Both the position numbers and the translations under genes were made by a program. Source: Actibacterium sp. XHP0104 (GTDB lineage: Bacteria; Pseudomonadota; Alphaproteobacteria; Rhodobacterales; Rhodobacteraceae). From it: DNA of 64,000 bases. The stretch's first letter is position 1, and each line of letters begins with the position of its first letter. The notes under the pieces were generated by a model. It had not been told where the DNA came from. It saw only the letters and a list, made by a program, of their open reading frames with translations, and did no database searches. Below, in pieces: positions 9,112 to 17,775 of the stretch. Location of the stretch: positions 62,001 through 126,000 of the forward strand of contig NZ_JAOWLE010000001.1 of the NCBI RefSeq assembly GCF_025751515.1, read 5' to 3'.

Positions 9112-10887
9112 ATGCACGCCTTTCGCAGCCATACCTGCGCCGAACTGAACAAATCCAACGTTGGTCAGACCGTCCGCCTGTCGGGCTGGGTGCACCGCGT
9201 GCGCGACCACGGCGGCATCCTGTTCATCGACCTGCGCGACCATTACGGCGTGACGCAGGTGCTGGCCGACCCCGACAGCCCCGCATTCGCCGATGTGGAA
9301 AAGGTGCGCAGCGAGTGGTGCATTCGCATCGATGGCGAGGTCAAGGCCCGCGACGAAAGCCTGGTGAACCCCAAGCTGCCCACCGGCGAAGTCGAGGTGT
9401 TCGTGCGCGAGCTCGAGGTGCTGGGCGCCGCCGAGGAACTGCCGCTGATGGTGTTCGGCGATCAGGAATACCCCGAGGAAACCCGCCTGCGCTATCGCTA
9501 TCTCGACCTGCGCCGCGAGGCGATGCAGGACAACATGAAACTGCGCAGCGACGTGGTGGCCAGCATGCGCCGCCGCATGTGGGACAGCGGTTTCCGCGAA
9601 TTCCAGACCCCGATCATCACCGCCAGCAGCCCCGAGGGCGCGCGCGACTTTCTGGTGCCGTCGCGCCTGCATCCGGGCAAGTTCTACGCCCTGCCGCAGG
9701 CCCCGCAGCAGTTCAAGCAGCTGATCATGGTGTCGGGCTTTGACAAGTATTTCCAGATCGCGCCCTGTTTCCGCGACGAAGACCCGCGTGCCGACCGCTC
9801 GCCCACCGATTTCTATCAGCTCGACCTCGAGATGAGCTTTGTCACCCAGCAGGATGTGTTCGACACGATCCAGCCGGTGATCGGCGGTATCTTCGAGGAA
9901 TTCGGCGGCGGCCGTAAGGTTGACCAGACCTGGGAGCAGATTTCCTACAAGGACTCGGCGCTGTGGTATGGCACCGACAAGCCCGACCTGCGCAACCCGA
10001 TCAAGATGCAGGATTGTTCCGACCATTTCCGCGGCTCGGGCTTTGCGATTTTCGCCAAGCTGCTAGAGCAGGACGGCACCGAGGTGCGCGCCATTCCCGC
10101 GCCCACCGGTGGCTCGCGCAAGTTCTGCGACCGGATGAACGCCTTTGCGCAAAAAGAGGGCCTGCCGGGGATGGGCTATATCTTTTGGCGCGATCAGGGC
10201 GAAGGCATGGAGGCTGCCGGCCCCCTGGCCAAGAACATCGGCCCCGAGCGCACCGAGGCCATTCGCCAACAGCTGGGCCTAGGCGTGGGCGATGCCGCGT
10301 TCTTCCTGGGCGGCAAGCCCTCGGCCTTTGAAAAGGTTGCCGGCAAGGCCCGCACCGTCATCGGCGACGAGCTGGGCCTGACCGAAAAAGACCGCTTTGC
10401 CTTTGCCTGGATCGTCGATTTCCCGATGTACGAGGCCGACGAGGAAACCGGCGATATCGACTTTAGCCACAACCCGTTCTCGATGCCGCAGGGCGGGATC
10501 GATGCGCTGTCGGGCGATCCGCTGAACGTGCTGGGCTATCAGTATGACCTGGCCTGCAACGGGTATGAGCTGGTGTCGGGCGCGATCCGGAACCACAAGC
10601 CCGAGATCATGTTCAAGGCGTTCGAGCTGGCCGGCTATCCCGCTGACGAGGTGATCAAACGCTTTGGCGGCATGGTCAACGCGTTCAAATTCGGCGCCCC
10701 GCCGCACGGGGGCTGTGCCGCCGGGATCGACCGGATCGTGATGCTGCTGGCCGATACGGCCAACATCCGCGAGGTCATCATGTTCCCCATGAACCAGCGC
10801 GCCGAAGACCTGATGATGAACGCGCCCAGCGAGCCGCTCAACGAACAACTGCGCGAATTGCACCTGCGGGTCATCCCGCAAGACTAA
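9112..10887 (+). CDS. aspS: aspartate--tRNA ligase AspS
   Basis: A class II synthetase that charges tRNA-Asp in the cytoplasm. The 591 aa protein has an N-terminal OB-fold anticodon-binding domain ([20 protein letters not shown]), the bacterial GAD insertion in the middle, class II motif 2 ([19 protein letters not shown]) and motif 3 ([19 protein letters not shown]). The ATG at 9112 matches the family N terminus; the in-frame ATG at 9070 lies within the predicted promoter. Whether it also charges tRNA-Asn (non-discriminating type) cannot be decided here. A terminator follows 28 nt after the stop. Confidence 0.97.
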   Translation: MHAFRSHTCAELNKSNVGQTVRLSGWVHRVRDHGGILFIDLRDHYGVTQVLADPDSPAFADVEKVRSEWCIRIDGEVKARDESLVNPKLPTGEVEVFVRELEVLGAAEELPLMVFGDQEYPEETRLRYRYLDLRREAMQDNMKLRSDVVASMRRRMWDSGFREFQTPIITASSPEGARDFLVPSRLHPGKFYALPQAPQQFKQLIMVSGFDKYFQIAPCFRDEDPRADRSPTDFYQLDLEMSFVTQQDVFDTIQPVIGGIFEEFGGGRKVDQTWEQISYKDSALWYGTDKPDLRNPIKMQDCSDHFRGSGFAIFAKLLEQDGTEVRAIPAPTGGSRKFCDRMNAFAQKEGLPGMGYIFWRDQGEGMEAAGPLAKNIGPERTEAIRQQLGLGVGDAAFFLGGKPSAFEKVAGKARTVIGDELGLTEKDRFAFAWIVDFPMYEADEETGDIDFSHNPFSMPQGGIDALSGDPLNVLGYQYDLACNGYELVSGAIRNHKPEIMFKAFELAGYPADEVIKRFGGMVNAFKFGAPPHGGCAAGIDRIVMLLADTANIREVIMFPMNQRAEDLMMNAPSEPLNEQLRELHLRVIPQD

Positions 10888-10914
10888 GCCAGCGAATTCC
10901 CGCGTATGTGATTG

Positions 10915-10944
10915 AACCGGGCGGTGCCAGTGCCGCCCGGTTTT
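10915..10944 (+). terminator. aspS Rho-independent terminator
   Basis: AACCGGGCGG (10915-10924), loop TGCCAGTG, CCGCCCGGTT (10933-10942), then TT: a perfect 10-bp stem ending in TTTT (10941-10944). It also argues against starting the next gene upstream of it. Confidence 0.92.
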
Positions 10945-10985
10945 GCTATTGTGGCCTCCACATTGTTTTGCAGCCGAGGCCGCAC

Positions 10986-12341
10986 GTGCCCTTTGACCCC
11001 CGCATTTCCGCGATCCGTTTCGGCTATGGCCTTGCGCCCTCTGCCGCGCCGCCTGCCAGTGCGGGCGCGATGCTGGCGCGGCTGACGGGGCCCGACCGGA
11101 TGGCGCAGGCGATGCCCATCGCCCGGTTTGGTGACATGCTGCCCCGCGTGGCGGAGTTTCGCGCGCTCAACCGTCAGCGCAAGGCCATGGGCCGCGACAG
11201 CCCGGCGCAAGAGGCGATCAAGGCGCTGCGGCGCGAGATGCGCGGCGACCGGCAGAACGCGCTGGTCACGAACCTTTATCGGGCCGCGCGGGCCGAGGAT
11301 GCCCTGCGCGAGCGGCTGGTGCGGTTCTGGGCCGATCATTTCACCGCGCTGGGCAAGAACCCGATCCTGCGCGCGCTGGAATTCGGCTATGTCGAAGAGG
11401 CGATCCGCCCCAATATCACCGGCACTTTCGCGGGGCTGCTCAAGGCGGCGGTGACCCATCCGATGATGCTGCACTACCTGGATCAGGCGCGTGCGGTGGG
11501 GCCGAACGCACCGGAGGCAAAAGGCACGCGGGGGCTGAACGAGAACCTGGCCCGCGAGGTGCTGGAGCTGCACACGCTGGGTGTGGGCGCGCCCTATGGC
11601 CAGAACGATGTGCGCGAACTGGCAGAGCTGTTCACCGGCATGACGGTCAATTCTGAACAAGTGTTCAATTTCTATCCGCGCCTGGCCGAACCGGGTGCCG
11701 AAGAGGTGCTGGGCCAGCGTTATGGCGGCGCCAATCCGCGCCTTGCAGACATTCACGACGCGCTGGATGATCTGGCCCGCCACCCGGCGACCGCGCGCCA
11801 TATCGCCTCGAAGCTGGCGGTGCATTTCGTGGCAGATGATCCCGATGCCGGGCTGGTCGATCACATCGCGGCCGCCTATACGCAAACCGGCGGCGATCTG
11901 ATGGCCTGTTATGGCGCGCTGCTGGATCACCCCGCCGCCTGGGCTGCCGAGGCGCAAAAGGCGCGTCAGCCCTTTGATTTCGTCGCCGCCAGCCTGCGCG
12001 CGCTGGACGCGCCAATGCCCGAGGGCGACAAGGCGCCGCTGCGGCTGTTCTCGCGCCCTATGGCCGAGATGGGGCAGCCGATCGAGGGGCCGATCGGGCC
12101 CGATGGCTGGCCCGAAGAGGCGCAATACTGGATCACCCCACAAGGCATGGCGGCGCGCATTCAATGGGCCGCGCGGGCGCCGTCGGCGCTGATGCCCGAC
12201 CTGCCCGATCCGCGCGCCTTTGCCGAGGCTGCGCTGGGCGGCATGGTGCCCGACGATCTGCGCTTTGCCGCTGCCGGGGCCGAAAGTCGGCCGGTGGGGG
12301 TGGCGCTGGTGCTGGCTTCGCCGGCCTTTCAAAGGAGATAG
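10986..12341 (+). CDS. DUF1800 domain-containing protein
   Basis: A 451 aa protein of the DUF1800 family, whose biochemical role is unknown. Family features seen: an N-terminal helix-rich start (RISAIRFGYGLAP), RLVRFWADHFTA, and the conserved GLNENLAREVLELHTLGV near the middle, followed by VRELAELFTGMT. No clear signal peptide is visible. I start it at the GTG at 10986 because GAGG lies 6 nt upstream and the longer frame would run through the aspS terminator. The stop is 2 nt before the DUF1501 gene; these two families are nearly always adjacent, suggesting joint function, possibly with DUF1501 as the exported partner. Confidence 0.88.
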   Translation: MPFDPRISAIRFGYGLAPSAAPPASAGAMLARLTGPDRMAQAMPIARFGDMLPRVAEFRALNRQRKAMGRDSPAQEAIKALRREMRGDRQNALVTNLYRAARAEDALRERLVRFWADHFTALGKNPILRALEFGYVEEAIRPNITGTFAGLLKAAVTHPMMLHYLDQARAVGPNAPEAKGTRGLNENLAREVLELHTLGVGAPYGQNDVRELAELFTGMTVNSEQVFNFYPRLAEPGAEEVLGQRYGGANPRLADIHDALDDLARHPATARHIASKLAVHFVADDPDAGLVDHIAAAYTQTGGDLMACYGALLDHPAAWAAEAQKARQPFDFVAASLRALDAPMPEGDKAPLRLFSRPMAEMGQPIEGPIGPDGWPEEAQYWITPQGMAARIQWAARAPSALMPDLPDPRAFAEAALGGMVPDDLRFAAAGAESRPVGVALVLASPAFQRR

Positions 12342-12343
12342 CC

Positions 12344-13513
12344 ATGCCGTTCTCGCGCCGCGATATCCTGACGATGGGCTGTTCGGCCGCCGCCGCGCCG
12401 TTCCTCACCCCCGTCACCCTGGCCGCCGCCCCGTGGGATCAGCGGCTTGTGGTCATCATCTTGCGCGGCGCGATGGATGGGCTGGACGTGGTGCGGCCCT
12501 TGGGCGATCCGCATTTCGCCGCCGCACGGCGCAGTTTGAATAATGGCGTTCAAGGTCATGATCTGGATGGATTTTTTGCGTTGCACCCTGATCTGGGCGG
12601 CCTGATGCCGCTGTGGCGTGCGGGGCAGCTGGGGTTCGTGCAGGCGGTCTCGACCCCCTATCGCGACAAGCGCAGCCATTTCGACGGGCAGGATCTGCTT
12701 GAGGCTGGCACCGGGTTCGAGGGCGGCACATCGACCATCCGCGACGGCTGGCTGAACCGGATGCTGCAAACCCTGCCGGGCATCACCGCCGAAACCGCCT
12801 ATGCTGTGGGATCGGGCGGAATGCTCTTGACCTCGGGCGCGGCGCCGGTGGCCAGTTGGGCGCCCGATGCCGATCTCGACCTGTCACCCCAGGCGCGTGA
12901 TTTGATGAAGCAGGTGGCGCGCGGCGATCCGCTGTTTTCCGGCGCGGTCGAGGGCGCAATCGGCATTGTTGAAAGCCTCGAGGCAGAGGCCGGTGCGGCC
13001 GGCGGCCAGCGCGGGCAAAAGCCGCATGTCGCCATCGCGCGCTTTGCCGCCGGGCGGTTGCGGGCCGAAAGCCGGATCGCGACCTTCTCGATCAACGGAT
13101 GGGATACGCATAACCGTCAGGCGGCGGGGATGCGGCAACCGTTGCAGGCCTTGTCCGATAGTTTGCTGACCCTGCGCGATGAGCTGGGCCCGGTCTGGGA
13201 TCGCACGGCCGTGGTGGCGATGACCGAGTTCGGCCGCACCCTGCGCGAGAACGGCACTGGCGGCACCGATCACGGCACGGGCGGCGCGATGGTTCTGGCG
13301 GGTGGGGCGATTCGCGGCGGGCGGGTCTATGGCGACTGGCCCGGGCTGGACGAGCTGGACCTTTACAAGGGCCGCGACCTGATGCCGACGGCCGATGTGC
13401 GGGCCTATGCGGCCATGGCAATGCGGGGGCTGTTCGGGCTGCCGCGCGACGTGCTGGAACGCGTGGTGTTTCCGGGGGTGGAACTGGCCGGGGTGCCCGA
13501 GATCATTCTTTAG
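12344..13513 (+). CDS. DUF1501 domain-containing protein with Tat-like signal
   Basis: A 389 aa member of DUF1501, a family distantly related to the sulfatase/alkaline phosphatase fold. The N terminus SRRDILTMG followed by a hydrophobic Ala-rich stretch ending near LAAAPW looks like a twin-arginine export signal. Family motifs include SHFDGQDLLEAG, SINGWDTHNRQ and VVAMTEFGRTLRENG-TGGTDHGTGG, where conserved Asp and His could bind metal. The start has AAAGGAG 7 nt upstream. It follows the DUF1800 gene by 2 nt. Function unknown; a periplasmic or exported role is inferred. Confidence 0.88.
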   Translation: MPFSRRDILTMGCSAAAAPFLTPVTLAAAPWDQRLVVIILRGAMDGLDVVRPLGDPHFAAARRSLNNGVQGHDLDGFFALHPDLGGLMPLWRAGQLGFVQAVSTPYRDKRSHFDGQDLLEAGTGFEGGTSTIRDGWLNRMLQTLPGITAETAYAVGSGGMLLTSGAAPVASWAPDADLDLSPQARDLMKQVARGDPLFSGAVEGAIGIVESLEAEAGAAGGQRGQKPHVAIARFAAGRLRAESRIATFSINGWDTHNRQAAGMRQPLQALSDSLLTLRDELGPVWDRTAVVAMTEFGRTLRENGTGGTDHGTGGAMVLAGGAIRGGRVYGDWPGLDELDLYKGRDLMPTADVRAYAAMAMRGLFGLPRDVLERVVFPGVELAGVPEIIL

Positions 13514-13569
13514 GGCTTTCGCAGGGGCGGGATCACGGGCAGGCTGCGTGGAAAGCAAAGAGGCCTGAC

Positions 13570-14286
13570 ATGACCACGAACCCGCTTGGGGCCCCCGTGC
13601 CCGACTGGACTCCGCCGCCCGCGCCCGATCTTGATGTGATCGGCGGGCGCATTGTGCGGCTGGAACGGCTGCGAGCTGATGCCCATGCGGCGGATCTTTA
13701 TGCGGCCTATCAGGGCCATCATGACCTGTGGGATTACATGCCCATCGGGCCGTTCTTGTCGTTCGACGATTTCCGCGCCTGGGTGCAGCAGGCCGAGGCC
13801 GGGCGTGATCCGCTGCTTTATGCGATTGTCGATCAGGCCAGCGGCCGGGCCGTGGGGCAGGCCAGTTTCCTGCGAATCGCGCCGGCGGCCGGATCGATTG
13901 AGGTGGGGTTCATCTGCTTTTCTCCGGAACTGAAGCGCGCGCCAGCGGCGACCGAGGCAATGTATCTGATGATGCGTTGGGCCTTTGATGCGGGCTATCG
14001 CCGGTATGAATGGAAATGCGATGCGCTGAACCGGCCTTCGCGCCGGGCGGCGCAGCGGTTGGGGTTTAGCTACGAGGGCATTTTCCGGCAGGCGGTCGTG
14101 GTTAAGGGCCGCAATCGCGACACGGCCTGGTTCGCGATGATCGACAAGGAATGGCCGGCCCTGCGCCTGGCGTTCGAGACCTGGTTGGCGCCCGAGAATT
14201 TCGATGCGGGCGGGCGGCAGATACAGCGCCTGTCGGATCTGACCGCGCCGATCCGGGTTACATCCGACCCGACGCTTGCCGAGTAA
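13570..14286 (+). CDS. GNAT family N-acetyltransferase (RimJ/RimL-like)
   Basis: A 238 aa acetyltransferase of the COG1670 type. The fold is recognisable from GRIVRLERLRADAHAADL, IEVGFICFSPELKRAPAATEAM (beta4 to acetyl-CoA-binding helix) and KCDALNRPSRRAAQRLGF (the C-terminal Asn-x-x-S-R-x-x-A-x-x-x-G-F signature of the family). RimJ/RimL enzymes acetylate protein N termini or small amines; the substrate cannot be told here. Its last 29 nt overlap, tail to tail, the response regulator on the other strand. Confidence 0.88.
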   Translation: MTTNPLGAPVPDWTPPPAPDLDVIGGRIVRLERLRADAHAADLYAAYQGHHDLWDYMPIGPFLSFDDFRAWVQQAEAGRDPLLYAIVDQASGRAVGQASFLRIAPAAGSIEVGFICFSPELKRAPAATEAMYLMMRWAFDAGYRRYEWKCDALNRPSRRAAQRLGFSYEGIFRQAVVVKGRNRDTAWFAMIDKEWPALRLAFETWLAPENFDAGGRQIQRLSDLTAPIRVTSDPTLAE

Positions 14287-14989
14287 AGGTGATCGGGGCG
14301 TCGGTGGTGCGGTCGCGCAGCAGTCGCGCCAGCTTGCGGGCCAGAACCTCGGCCCGGGCGCCCTTGCGGCGTTCCTGCGTCAGGTCCGAAGTGACATGTT
14401 CCAGCCGGGCATCCTCGGCTGAAGTGGCGAGGGCCGCCAGGAATTGCAGCAGGTAATCAACAGTTTCGGCATCTGCGTGCCCCTCTAGCAGATCGGCGGC
14501 ATGGCGCAGGTCGTCCAGTTCGGCCAGCGGGTCGGGCTGCACGGTTTCGGTGCTGATCACGAAGGGGCGCTGGGCATTTTCTGTGCGCAGATGGGGCAGG
14601 ATGGTGTGCTGAAAGGCGGCGACGCTGGTGACGGGTTTGGGCAGAAACCCGTCTGCCCCGGCCTTGATCACCCGCGCCTCGGCGGCGTCATCGCCGCTGG
14701 TGCCCAAGATGACGGGGATGCGCGACCTTGCCCCGGCCAGCTGCGCGATCAGGGTTTCGCCGGCACCGTCGGGCAGGCCCAGATCGATGATGACCACATC
14801 GGGGCGATAGCAGCGCAGGTGCCTGTCCGCGGCGGCCAGGCAGTCGGCCCGGCGCATCCGCGCGCCCGATCGCAGGCACATCAGGCGCAGCGCCTCTGAG
14901 GCATAGCGGCTGTCTTCGACCGCCAGAACCGTTGTGCCGCCCAGCGGCCGCCCCAGCCCCATTCCGAAAGTGTTCGTCAGATCATCCAT
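14258..14989 (-). CDS. response regulator receiver protein without recognisable DNA-binding domain
   Basis: The N-terminal receiver domain spans roughly residues 20-140: VLAVEDSRYASEALRLM gives the acidic pocket, VVIIDLGLPDGAG the phospho-accepting Asp, ILGTSGDD the conserved Thr and FLPKPVTS the Lys. The remaining 100 residues are charged and helical (a Leu/Glu/Asp-rich stretch followed by a basic tail) with no output domain I recognise. No kinase gene is nearby. It probably signals by protein contact. The 3' end overlaps the GNAT gene by 29 nt. The ribosome site GGAGG lies just upstream of the ATG. Confidence 0.85.
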   Translation of the reverse strand: MDDLTNTFGMGLGRPLGGTTVLAVEDSRYASEALRLMCLRSGARMRRADCLAAADRHLRCYRPDVVIIDLGLPDGAGETLIAQLAGARSRIPVILGTSGDDAAEARVIKAGADGFLPKPVTSVAAFQHTILPHLRTENAQRPFVISTETVQPDPLAELDDLRHAADLLEGHADAETVDYLLQFLAALATSAEDARLEHVTSDLTQERRKGARAEVLARKLARLLRDRTTDAPITFTRQASGRM

Positions 14990-15116
14990 GCCGGCCTCCT
15001 GTCCGTCAGGATCATTGATGACCGCAAAGGATTAAGCCCGCGTAAATCTCACCCGACCCTTGCAGGAGGGCGCGGGAAACCTCATAACCGGCAAAAATGG
15101 AGGAAAGGAAACACCC

Positions 15117-15521
15117 ATGATCGGTCGTCTGAATCACGTCGCCATCGCCGTCCCGGATCTTGAAGCCGCCTCGGCGCAATATGCCAACACCCTTGGCGCC
15201 ACCGTGCGCGCGCCGCAGGATGAGCCCGACCATGGCGTGACCGTGGTGTTCATCGAGCTGCCCAACACCAAGATCGAGCTGCTGTATCCGCTGGGCGAGA
15301 ACAGCCCGATCGCCGGGTTCCTGGAAAAGAATCCCTCGGGCGGCATTCACCACATCTGCTACGAGGTCGACGACATTCTGGCCGCTCGTGACAAGCTGAA
15401 AGAGCAGGGCGCGCGGGTTCTGGGCTCGGGCGAGCCCAAGATCGGCGCTCATGGCAAGCCCGTGCTGTTCCTGCACCCCAAAGATTTCAACGGCTGCCTG
15501 GTCGAGCTGGAACAAGTCTGA
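15117..15521 (+). CDS. mce: methylmalonyl-CoA epimerase
   Basis: A 134 aa vicinal-oxygen-chelate (glyoxalase) fold enzyme that interconverts the 2R and 2S forms of methylmalonyl-CoA in propionyl-CoA assimilation, and in the ethylmalonyl-CoA pathway of related bacteria. RLNHVAIAVPDLEAA gives the first metal His, GGIHHICYEVDDI the second and CLVELEQV the metal Glu near the C terminus. The ATG at 15117 has GGAGG/AAAGGA upstream. Its stop overlaps the next start by one base. The mce-DUF1467 pairing is common in Rhodobacterales. Confidence 0.94.
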   Translation: MIGRLNHVAIAVPDLEAASAQYANTLGATVRAPQDEPDHGVTVVFIELPNTKIELLYPLGENSPIAGFLEKNPSGGIHHICYEVDDILAARDKLKEQGARVLGSGEPKIGAHGKPVLFLHPKDFNGCLVELEQV

Positions 15522-15814
15522 TGACCATTACCGCCGCGCTCGTCCTGTTTGCCGTGATCTGGTTTATGGTGCTGTTCATCGCACTGGCCATGCATCGCGA
15601 TTTTCAGGGCGATACCGGCGAGGTCGTGCCCGGGACGCATTCCAGCGCCCCGGTCAATTTCCGCCCCAAGCGCACGGCGTTCATGGTTACGGCGATCACC
15701 GTCGTGCTGTGGGGAATTGCGGCCGGCGTCATCACCTCGGGGGTGATCTCGGTGCGCGATTTCGACGGGCTTAACCGGCTGACGATTTTGCCAGCCGGTG
15801 GAAAAGATGGGTAA
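15521..15814 (+). CDS. DUF1467 family small membrane protein
   Basis: A 97 aa protein with two predicted transmembrane helices (about residues 3-25, LVLFAVIWFMVLFIALAM, and 54-75, FMVTAITVVLWGIAAGVI) joined by a hydrophilic loop containing NFRPKRTAF, a family hallmark. Function unknown. The ATG overlaps the last base of the mce stop (TGATG), so it is coupled to mce. Its final 44 nt overlap the end of the EI24 gene on the other strand. Confidence 0.88.
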   Translation: MTITAALVLFAVIWFMVLFIALAMHRDFQGDTGEVVPGTHSSAPVNFRPKRTAFMVTAITVVLWGIAAGVITSGVISVRDFDGLNRLTILPAGGKDG

Positions 15815-16469
15815 AGGTCGCCACGCCCAGTATCGGGATTAGCAGGTTGATCAGCGGCACGCTGAGTGGAATAGCCATCAGCGTGCCGGCCAGCCAGACC
15901 TGGGCCCGGTTCTTGCGACGAAACTGCGAGGCCTCGATGCGGCCCATGCGGCGCATGGCGACCATCTGGAAATATTCGCGCCCCAGCAGATAGCCGTTCA
16001 CCAGCCAGAACATCACCGGTGCCAGCGGCCCGATGAAGACCGCCATCCCCAACGCCAGCGCGTTCACCGCCACCAGCACGCCAAAGAAATTCACGCTGTC
16101 GCGAAACGTGTCATAGGCGCCGGTATGCAGGGCGGGGGGAAGGTGCGGGTAATGGGTGTCTTCGACCGCGTCGGCCACTTCTTCGAGGAACAGCCCGGTA
16201 AAGGCCGAGGCCACCGGCACCATCAGGAACACCGACATCAGCATCATCACCCCGATCGCGGCGAATGAAAACAGGCTGTCCAGCCCGCGCACTTCGCCGA
16301 TCAGGGGCAGGGTGATGACGTCGGGGGTGACAAACCCCACCAGCCACAGCACCGCCACCGAGATGCCCACCAGCAAGGCCACCGTCAGGCCCAGGCCCAT
16401 CACCAGGATCTTGCGAAAGCGCGGGTCGCTCAGCTGTGCCAGCGCCTTGGAGAAATCGTTGAATATCAT
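15771..16469 (-). CDS. EI24 domain-containing (CysZ-like) membrane protein
   Basis: A 232 aa integral membrane protein with several hydrophobic helices (ILVMGLGLTVALLVGISVAV; IGVMMLMSVFLMVPVASAF; VLVAVNALALGMAVFIGPL). The LDSLFSFAAIGVMM, GYLLGREYF and FRRKNRAQVW segments match the EI24/CysZ family. E. coli CysZ takes up sulfate, but in alphaproteobacteria the role is untested. The start codon overlaps the stop of the upstream nitroreductase gene by 4 nt (ATGA), so both form an operon. Confidence 0.85.
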   Translation of the reverse strand: MIFNDFSKALAQLSDPRFRKILVMGLGLTVALLVGISVAVLWLVGFVTPDVITLPLIGEVRGLDSLFSFAAIGVMMLMSVFLMVPVASAFTGLFLEEVADAVEDTHYPHLPPALHTGAYDTFRDSVNFFGVLVAVNALALGMAVFIGPLAPVMFWLVNGYLLGREYFQMVAMRRMGRIEASQFRRKNRAQVWLAGTLMAIPLSVPLINLLIPILGVATFTHLFHRLAKSSAG

Positions 16470-17044
16470 GCGTCGACCCAGGTGGTGATCGCGGCCAGGT
16501 CGGGGCGCGGGCGATCGGGCGGCGCGAATTTCGGCGTGCCCAGGTGGATGATGCCGGCCACCTGTTCGGTCGGGCCAAGGCCCAGCCCGGTCTCGACGAA
16601 CTCGCGGTCGAACGCGGCCCAGCCGGTGATCCAGTTCGCGCCCCAGCCCGAGGCCAGCGCGGCATTGGTCAGCGCTAGGCAGACCGCGCCGGCGGAATAG
16701 ATCTGCTCGATCTCGGGCACCTTGTCCGACACCTGCGGGGCTGAGACGACCACGACGGCCAGGCCTGAATCGGCGTAGGTCATGCGTGATTTCTCGATCT
16801 TGTCGGGGTCGATCCCCAGGGCCTGCCCGCGAGCCGCCACCAGATCGGCCAGCCGGGTCAGCGCCGCGTCGCCCAGCACGATGAACCGCCAGGGTTCCAG
16901 CTTGCCGTGATCGGGGCTGCGGGCGGCGGCGGTCAGGATCGGCGTCAGGTCGTCGCGCGACGGAAAGGGCGCGGTCAGCGTCTTGGCGGGCACCGACCTG
17001 CGGGTCAGCAGGAATTCCAGCGCGGCGGGGTTCGGATCGGGCAT
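16466..17044 (-). CDS. nitroreductase family protein (YdjA-type)
   Basis: A 192 aa FMN-dependent oxidoreductase. LLTRRSVPAKTLTAP near the N terminus binds the FMN phosphate, AARSPDHGKLEPWRFIVLG is the conserved active-site region, and the C-terminal IHLGTPKFAPPDRPRPDL is typical of the small YdjA group. The physiological substrate is unknown. The ATG at 17044 is chosen because AAAGGAG lies 6 nt before it; the longer open frame has no ribosome site. It is translationally coupled to the EI24 gene. Confidence 0.9.
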   Translation of the reverse strand: MPDPNPAALEFLLTRRSVPAKTLTAPFPSRDDLTPILTAAARSPDHGKLEPWRFIVLGDAALTRLADLVAARGQALGIDPDKIEKSRMTYADSGLAVVVVSAPQVSDKVPEIEQIYSAGAVCLALTNAALASGWGANWITGWAAFDREFVETGLGLGPTEQVAGIIHLGTPKFAPPDRPRPDLAAITTWVDA

Positions 17045-17172
17045 CGGTGTCTCCTTTGGCTCGCCCTTCATGTCGGCTATCGGGGGCGGGGGTTCAAGAG
17101 GGCGGGGGCAATTTGGCGAGGGGGTTGTGATCGGCCTCGGGGTGCCGCAAGACTGGGCAAACGGAGGGGCAC

Positions 17173-17430
17173 ATGGCCGGGGCAGAGCTGGCACATCTGG
17201 CGCAAGAGGGCGCGGAACTGGCCGTGCGGGTCACGCCCAAGGCCGCGCGCAACATGGTGCGGGCCGAGGATGGGCTGATCCGCGTCTATGTCACCGTGGT
17301 GCCCGAGGGCGGCAAGGCCAATGCCGCCGTGCAAAAGCTGTTGGCCAAGGCGCTGGGCGTGCCCAAGTCGCGGCTGGAGTTGCTGCGCGGCGCCACCTCG
17401 CGCGACAAGGTGTTTCGGGTGCTGGGCTAG
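17173..17430 (+). CDS. DUF167 (YggU) family protein
   Basis: An 85 aa protein of the conserved YggU/DUF167 family. It contains AVRVTPKAARNMV, YVTVVPEGGKANAAVQKLLAKALGVPKSRLEL and GATSRDKVFRV, the family landmarks in order. Structures of homologues show a small alpha/beta fold, but no function has been proved. GGAGG lies 6 nt before the ATG. It is transcribed alone, divergent from the nitroreductase and tail to tail with the small gene that follows (4 nt overlap). Confidence 0.9.
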   Translation: MAGAELAHLAQEGAELAVRVTPKAARNMVRAEDGLIRVYVTVVPEGGKANAAVQKLLAKALGVPKSRLELLRGATSRDKVFRVLG

Positions 17431-17666
17431 TCTTGGGTGCGCGCCAGGCGATAGACGCCTTCGGGCAGGTCCAGCGCCGCCGCCAACTCGTTCAGCTGGG
17501 TCAGCGACAGGGTGATGGTCTTGACCTCATCGGTGCGCGGGTCAAGCTGTTCGATGGTCACGCATTCCTCGAAGGCGTTGATGATGACGTCCTCTTGCAA
17601 GGGGGCGTCGCCTTCGTCGACAAGGGTGATGACAGTGGCGTCGAATTCGTGCTCGATGGTAAACAT
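17427..17666 (-). CDS. small acidic protein of unknown function
   Basis: A 79 aa acidic protein (many Asp/Glu, one Cys) that I do not recognise. It starts MFTIEHEFDATVITLVDEGD and looks like alternating beta strands and one helix (LSLTQLNELAAALDLPEG). The compact, soluble composition, the codon use like its neighbours and the exact 4-nt tail overlap with DUF167 favour a real gene. No signal peptide or membrane segment. Confidence 0.65.
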   Translation of the reverse strand: MFTIEHEFDATVITLVDEGDAPLQEDVIINAFEECVTIEQLDPRTDEVKTITLSLTQLNELAAALDLPEGVYRLARTQD

Positions 17667-17775
17667 GGGGCCACGCTAGCGCCCTGCGGTCAGGTTGGAA
17701 AGAGGTTCTGACCGGGATAAGAATGGCCCGGGCCGGTGTGGCTTGGCAGAGTGAAATATAGGTATCGGAGGTTTC

